DNA from: an uncultured Victivallales bacterium
GTDB lineage: Bacteria; Verrucomicrobiota; Lentisphaeria; Oligosphaerales; JAFGRS01
Direction: 5' to 3'
Assembly: GCA_903837355.1 (NCBI GenBank)
Contig: CAILUI010000408.1
Coordinates: 49,111 to 113,110, forward strand
DNA: 64,000 nucleotides
The notes under the pieces: model-generated
Seen by the model: only the letters and a program-made list of their open reading frames with translations
Database searches by the model: none
What the model was told of the DNA's origin: nothing
Made by a program: the position numbers and the translations under genes
Shown here: positions 61,224 to 64,000 of the stretch, piece after piece
Layout of the letters: each line of letters opens with the position of its first letter
Position numbering within the stretch: the stretch's first letter is position 1

Positions 61224-63620
61224 TCACCCCAGCGTCACCCCCGGCGCCGGCACGGGCCGGGTACCCCCGGGATGGGTCAGGCGGGCGACCAGGCGCCCGC
61301 CGGCATCGCGTTGCCAGGCGATGTCGATCGGGCCCTGCGGCGTGGGAATGCGTCCGGAGGTCCCGGCGGCGAGCTGCGCGTCAGGGTCGACGGAGAAGGT
61401 GCGGAAGCCCGGCTCCAGCGGCCGGATGCCGAGCAACCAGGCGCCGAAGGCGAAGATCGGCAGCGTGGACCAGCCGTGGCAGAGGCTGCCCGCCTCGTCG
61501 AAGTCCCAACTGCCCTTGCGCGTCTCCCAGAAGCTGGTGGCGCCCTGCAGCAGCATCTCCGCCCAGTTCCCCCGGATGCGTTCCAGGGCGATCGTACGGC
61601 ACTCGGGATCGGGGGCGACGGCCTGCAGGGTGTACAGCGACTGGCTGAGCGTGGCCGGAACCAGCCCATGGTCGGGCGCCAGCAGACGCCGGCGCAGCCG
61701 GCCGGCCTGAGCCGGGTCGGTGACCACGCCAGCACATAGGGCCAGGGCCTGGCACAGCTCGGACGCCACCGGCTGCGCCGGCTGACCGGGGCCGGCAAAT
61801 GCCGTGTAGATCCCCTCGTCCGGCCGCCAGAAGCCGCGCTGGAAAGCCGGCCGCAGGGCGGCCGCCGTCTGCCGCCAACGCGCTGCCGCCGCCGTCACCC
61901 CGCCGCGCTCCGCCAGCGTGGCGCCCGCCTCCAGAGCCAGGATGAAGTAGGCATTCAGCAATGCGTCAAAACGGCACTCGGTCAGGACCGCGAAGCCGCT
62001 GCCGTCGGCGGCACAGCCATCGACCCCCGGCATCCAGTCGTAGAAGTGCCAGTAGCGCTTGCCCGTGGGCACCGGCAGAAGCCCATCCTGCATCTGTGCC
62101 GTCCAGCCGTCCAGCATCCGGGTGGCCGCGGGTAGGGCGGCGACGGCCGCCGCCGTGTCGCCGCTGTGCTGCAGGTGGTGCTCGAGGGCCATGACCCAGG
62201 CCATGCAGAACGAGGGGATCGTGATCGGGATGCTGGCCGGAGCGCAAAGCTCCAGCCAGCCATCGGGCTGCAAGCTCTCGCCGAGCAAGTGGAAGGAAAA
62301 AGCGGGGAAAGCGTACTCCCCGAGGGCGTAGTAGCCGCACAGCGCCTGGATCAGGGAGTCGTTGGCATAGAGCCCCTGTTCACGCCAGGGACTGTCCTCG
62401 TAGTGCTCGTGCATGCACAGTTGCAGGGTCCGGGCGCCGACCTCGAACATGCGCCGATCCAGGCGGTCGGGCGACACGAAGGAGCCGAGGATCTGCGACG
62501 GCCAGACCACGGGCCGGAGTCCGGCGTAGTGCAGGGCGAACCCGGTCAGATCGCCATGCACATGAAGTTGCAGGTAGCGACCGCCGGCGCGCACCGCCCA
62601 ATGCGTAAAGGTCTGCCGACCGGCGCTGCAAAGGTAGCGCGAAGCAAAATGCCGACCGCCGACTTCGGCCCGCACTCGTAGACTTGTAAGTTGTTCTCCA
62701 TAAGCAACATCCACTATCGTACCGGTAACCGCCGTCAGCTCCCATTCGAGGAACCCGGTCTCCTCGCGGCCGAGGTCGATCACCACGTAGACGCCGTCGG
62801 CGCCAACCGCCGCATTCGGCCGCACCCGCAGGCTGCTGCCCGCCGGACCGGGATCCAGCCCCAGCGGCGCCGCGCCGGGCGCCTCGAAGAGCTCGCGCGG
62901 CGTGCGGCTGGACAGGAAGTCGCGCTGCATGCGGGCCGCCACGCTGGAATCCCCCTCTGGGGTCGGCGCCAGCCGGAAGACGCCCTGGGCAACGATGCTG
63001 GCGGGGGCGCGATCGAGCACTCGCCAGTGCGCGATCGGCAACCGCGCCAGGCGGCGGGCTCCGGCAGCCGGCTGGGCGTCCGCCGCCGTCACGCGCCGCC
63101 AGGCCGCGCTGGGGGCGTAGTCCGGCGCCTGCCAGGCGTCGGCCTGGGCGGCGTCATACTCAAAGGTGAACGGGAGCTGGAAGTCGATGCGCGGCACCGC
63201 CGCCCCCTGGCGGTAGCCGGGGCTTACCCGCGTCAAAACCTCGCCGACCCCGCTGCGGGCTACGACCTGCCCTGCGGCGTTCGCCAGGGCGTAGATGACC
63301 CCGGGACGCTCGCTGGGGATGTAGGAGAAATGCTTGCAGCCACAGCAATTGGCCGACACCGCCAGCACATTGCGCCCAGGCCGCAGCCAACGCGCCACCG
63401 CATAGCGGTCGTAGTAGCCGTGGTCAGGGAAGCCGGTGTACTGCCCGGTACCGACAAGCTCGCCATTCAACCAGACGGTATACTGGGAATCCGCGGCGAT
63501 GTCCAGCCAGGTCTCGCCGGCCGGCCCGGCGTCCAGGGAAAACTCCTGCCGGAACTCCGCATAGCGGTTGACGTCCGTCGTCGCTTCCGCGGGCCAGATC
63601 CAAAAGGCGTTATGCATCAT
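61224..63620 (-). CDS. GH78-like alpha-L-rhamnosidase
   Basis: 798 residues without a signal peptide. N-terminal carbohydrate-binding sandwiches (FWIWPAEATTDVNRYAEFRQ, SQYTVWLNGELVGTGQY) precede an (alpha/alpha)6 barrel. The block HEHYEDSPWREQGLYANDS corresponds to the D-x-P-x-R-E region of GH78, and GATSFWETRKGSWDFDEAGS with LCHGWSTLPIF to the second conserved region with the Glu catalytic residue. It should release terminal rhamnose. Start at 63620 (or the adjacent ATG at 63617) with GGGAGACGGG upstream; a longer frame runs into the 119-bp repeats and is not needed. Confidence 0.83.
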   Translation of the reverse strand: MMHNAFWIWPAEATTDVNRYAEFRQEFSLDAGPAGETWLDIAADSQYTVWLNGELVGTGQYTGFPDHGYYDRYAVARWLRPGRNVLAVSANCCGCKHFSYIPSERPGVIYALANAAGQVVARSGVGEVLTRVSPGYRQGAAVPRIDFQLPFTFEYDAAQADAWQAPDYAPSAAWRRVTAADAQPAAGARRLARLPIAHWRVLDRAPASIVAQGVFRLAPTPEGDSSVAARMQRDFLSSRTPRELFEAPGAAPLGLDPGPAGSSLRVRPNAAVGADGVYVVIDLGREETGFLEWELTAVTGTIVDVAYGEQLTSLRVRAEVGGRHFASRYLCSAGRQTFTHWAVRAGGRYLQLHVHGDLTGFALHYAGLRPVVWPSQILGSFVSPDRLDRRMFEVGARTLQLCMHEHYEDSPWREQGLYANDSLIQALCGYYALGEYAFPAFSFHLLGESLQPDGWLELCAPASIPITIPSFCMAWVMALEHHLQHSGDTAAAVAALPAATRMLDGWTAQMQDGLLPVPTGKRYWHFYDWMPGVDGCAADGSGFAVLTECRFDALLNAYFILALEAGATLAERGGVTAAAARWRQTAAALRPAFQRGFWRPDEGIYTAFAGPGQPAQPVASELCQALALCAGVVTDPAQAGRLRRRLLAPDHGLVPATLSQSLYTLQAVAPDPECRTIALERIRGNWAEMLLQGATSFWETRKGSWDFDEAGSLCHGWSTLPIFAFGAWLLGIRPLEPGFRTFSVDPDAQLAAGTSGRIPTPQGPIDIAWQRDAGGRLVARLTHPGGTRPVPAPGVTLG

Positions 63621-63739
63621 CCCGTCTCCCATGGCTTGTCCGGCCTGGCGATGCAGGCAGCGTCTACCTCCGGAACGTAGCACACTTCCAGGCTCAATCG
63701 ACCTCCGGCACTCGGCAAATGTCGGCACCACCTCCAAGG

Positions 63740-63858
63740 CTGGAGGGCGAGCACAGGGGCGGTTTGGCCGACCCGGCGCGCTGCCGGTCTGGCGTCCTGC
63801 TGGCCAGCAGGACTGCGGCGGCGGTTCGGCCGCTGTTGGCGGTCTGCCCTTGCCCTCC
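63740..63858. repeat. 119-bp direct repeat, first copy
   Basis: Identical to 63882-64000 as far as I can read, with 23 bases (63859-63881) between copies and a period of 142. The unit begins CTGGAGGGCGAG and ends TTGCCCTCC, so its ends are inverted. It has a central 20-base palindrome, GTCCTGCTGGCCAGCAGGAC. It lies upstream of the rhamnosidase gene and contains no supported gene. Confidence 0.9.
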
Positions 63859-63881
63859 ACACCTCGGCATCGACCCGTGAC

Positions 63882-64000
63882 CTGGAGGGCGAGCACAGGG
63901 GCGGTTTGGCCGACCCGGCGCGCTGCCGGTCTGGCGTCCTGCTGGCCAGCAGGACTGCGGCGGCGGTTCGGCCGCTGTTGGCGGTCTGCCCTTGCCCTCC
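63882..64000. repeat. 119-bp direct repeat, second copy, reaching the window edge
   Basis: Second copy of the 119-bp unit. It ends exactly at the last base of the window, so a longer array may continue beyond. The remaining sequence between the rhamnosidase start and the first copy (63621-63739) shows nothing recognisable. Confidence 0.88.

Noticed and set aside
63740..64000. CRISPR array or integron attC sites from the 119-bp repeats
   Set aside because: The repeat is far longer than CRISPR repeats, only one 23-base spacer is visible and no cas gene is present. The units lack the GTTRRRY core expected for attC, and no integrase is seen.
1..64000. tRNA, rRNA, riboswitch, prophage or insertion sequence
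   Set aside because: I saw no TPsiC-like motif with a cloverleaf context, no rRNA stretch, no known riboswitch core and no transposase or integrase frame; a covariance-model scan would settle the RNA part.

Overview
This is a GC-rich chromosomal window (roughly two-thirds G+C by eye) from a Gram-negative bacterium. It most likely belongs to the PVC group (Lentisphaerota, Kiritimatiellota or Verrucomicrobiota relatives). The reasons are a MurC-MurB fusion, DUF6785/6784 membrane proteins, DUF6807 (PmoA-like) proteins, a hydrazine-synthase-alpha-like dihaem protein, many secreted glycosidases without SusC/D, and an intergenic inverted repeat of the GAACATCGAACACC type that I recall from such genomes. 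The phylum is an inference; no rRNA, tRNA or phylogenetic marker set is present.

Layout. 1-402: 5' part of a secreted protein (minus), followed by the inverted repeat. 513-2756: murC-murB fusion (minus). 3015-11125 (plus): one operon of an HTH-PTS-IIA protein and six Hyf/Nuo-like genes, forming a membrane complex related to group 4 hydrogenases. Its large subunit lacks the NiFe-binding cysteines, so it fits the energy-converting hydrogenase-related (Ehr) class better than a hydrogenase. Three stacked hairpins separate it from the next block. 11271-27256 (minus): a secreted GH106/GH2-like glycosidase, a dihaem beta-propeller protein, a DUF6785 permease-like protein, a DUF6807 protein, and a complete 2-oxoacid dehydrogenase set (fused E1 alpha-beta, E3, E2) headed by a DeoR-type regulator with a probable repeated operator.

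27360-33292: hotdog thioesterase, UroD-like protein, Uma2 protein, sugar-phosphate isomerase-like protein, M28 peptidase, and two tandem small membrane proteins of an unrecognised family, each with its own promoter and terminator. 33380-41257 (minus): DinG-like helicase with a degenerate exonuclease domain, orphan OleC-like beta-lactone synthetase, Nudix hydrolase, Pal lipoprotein, and a protein of eight zinc-ribbon repeats fused to a catalytically altered SGNH domain.

41592-56648 (plus): a carbohydrate locus of FAD oxidoreductase, sialate O-acetylesterase-like esterase, GH42-like, GH43/32-like, ferredoxin-aldo/keto reductase, GH36, and a large GH36-like protein with two malectin domains. 56649-63620: a DUF2442 relic, a large secreted protein with two CBM-like modules, a relic of a type IIG methyltransferase, a small unknown gene and a GH78-like rhamnosidase. 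The window ends in two exact 119-bp repeats.

Taken together the genes suggest a heterotrophic, probably anaerobic or fermentative polysaccharide degrader. It would release and process decorated sugars outside the cell, oxidise 2-oxoacids, and use an ion-pumping Ehr-type complex. The least explained items are the zinc-ribbon/SGNH protein, the paired small membrane proteins, the HTH-IIA-led Ehr operon and the 119-bp repeats.
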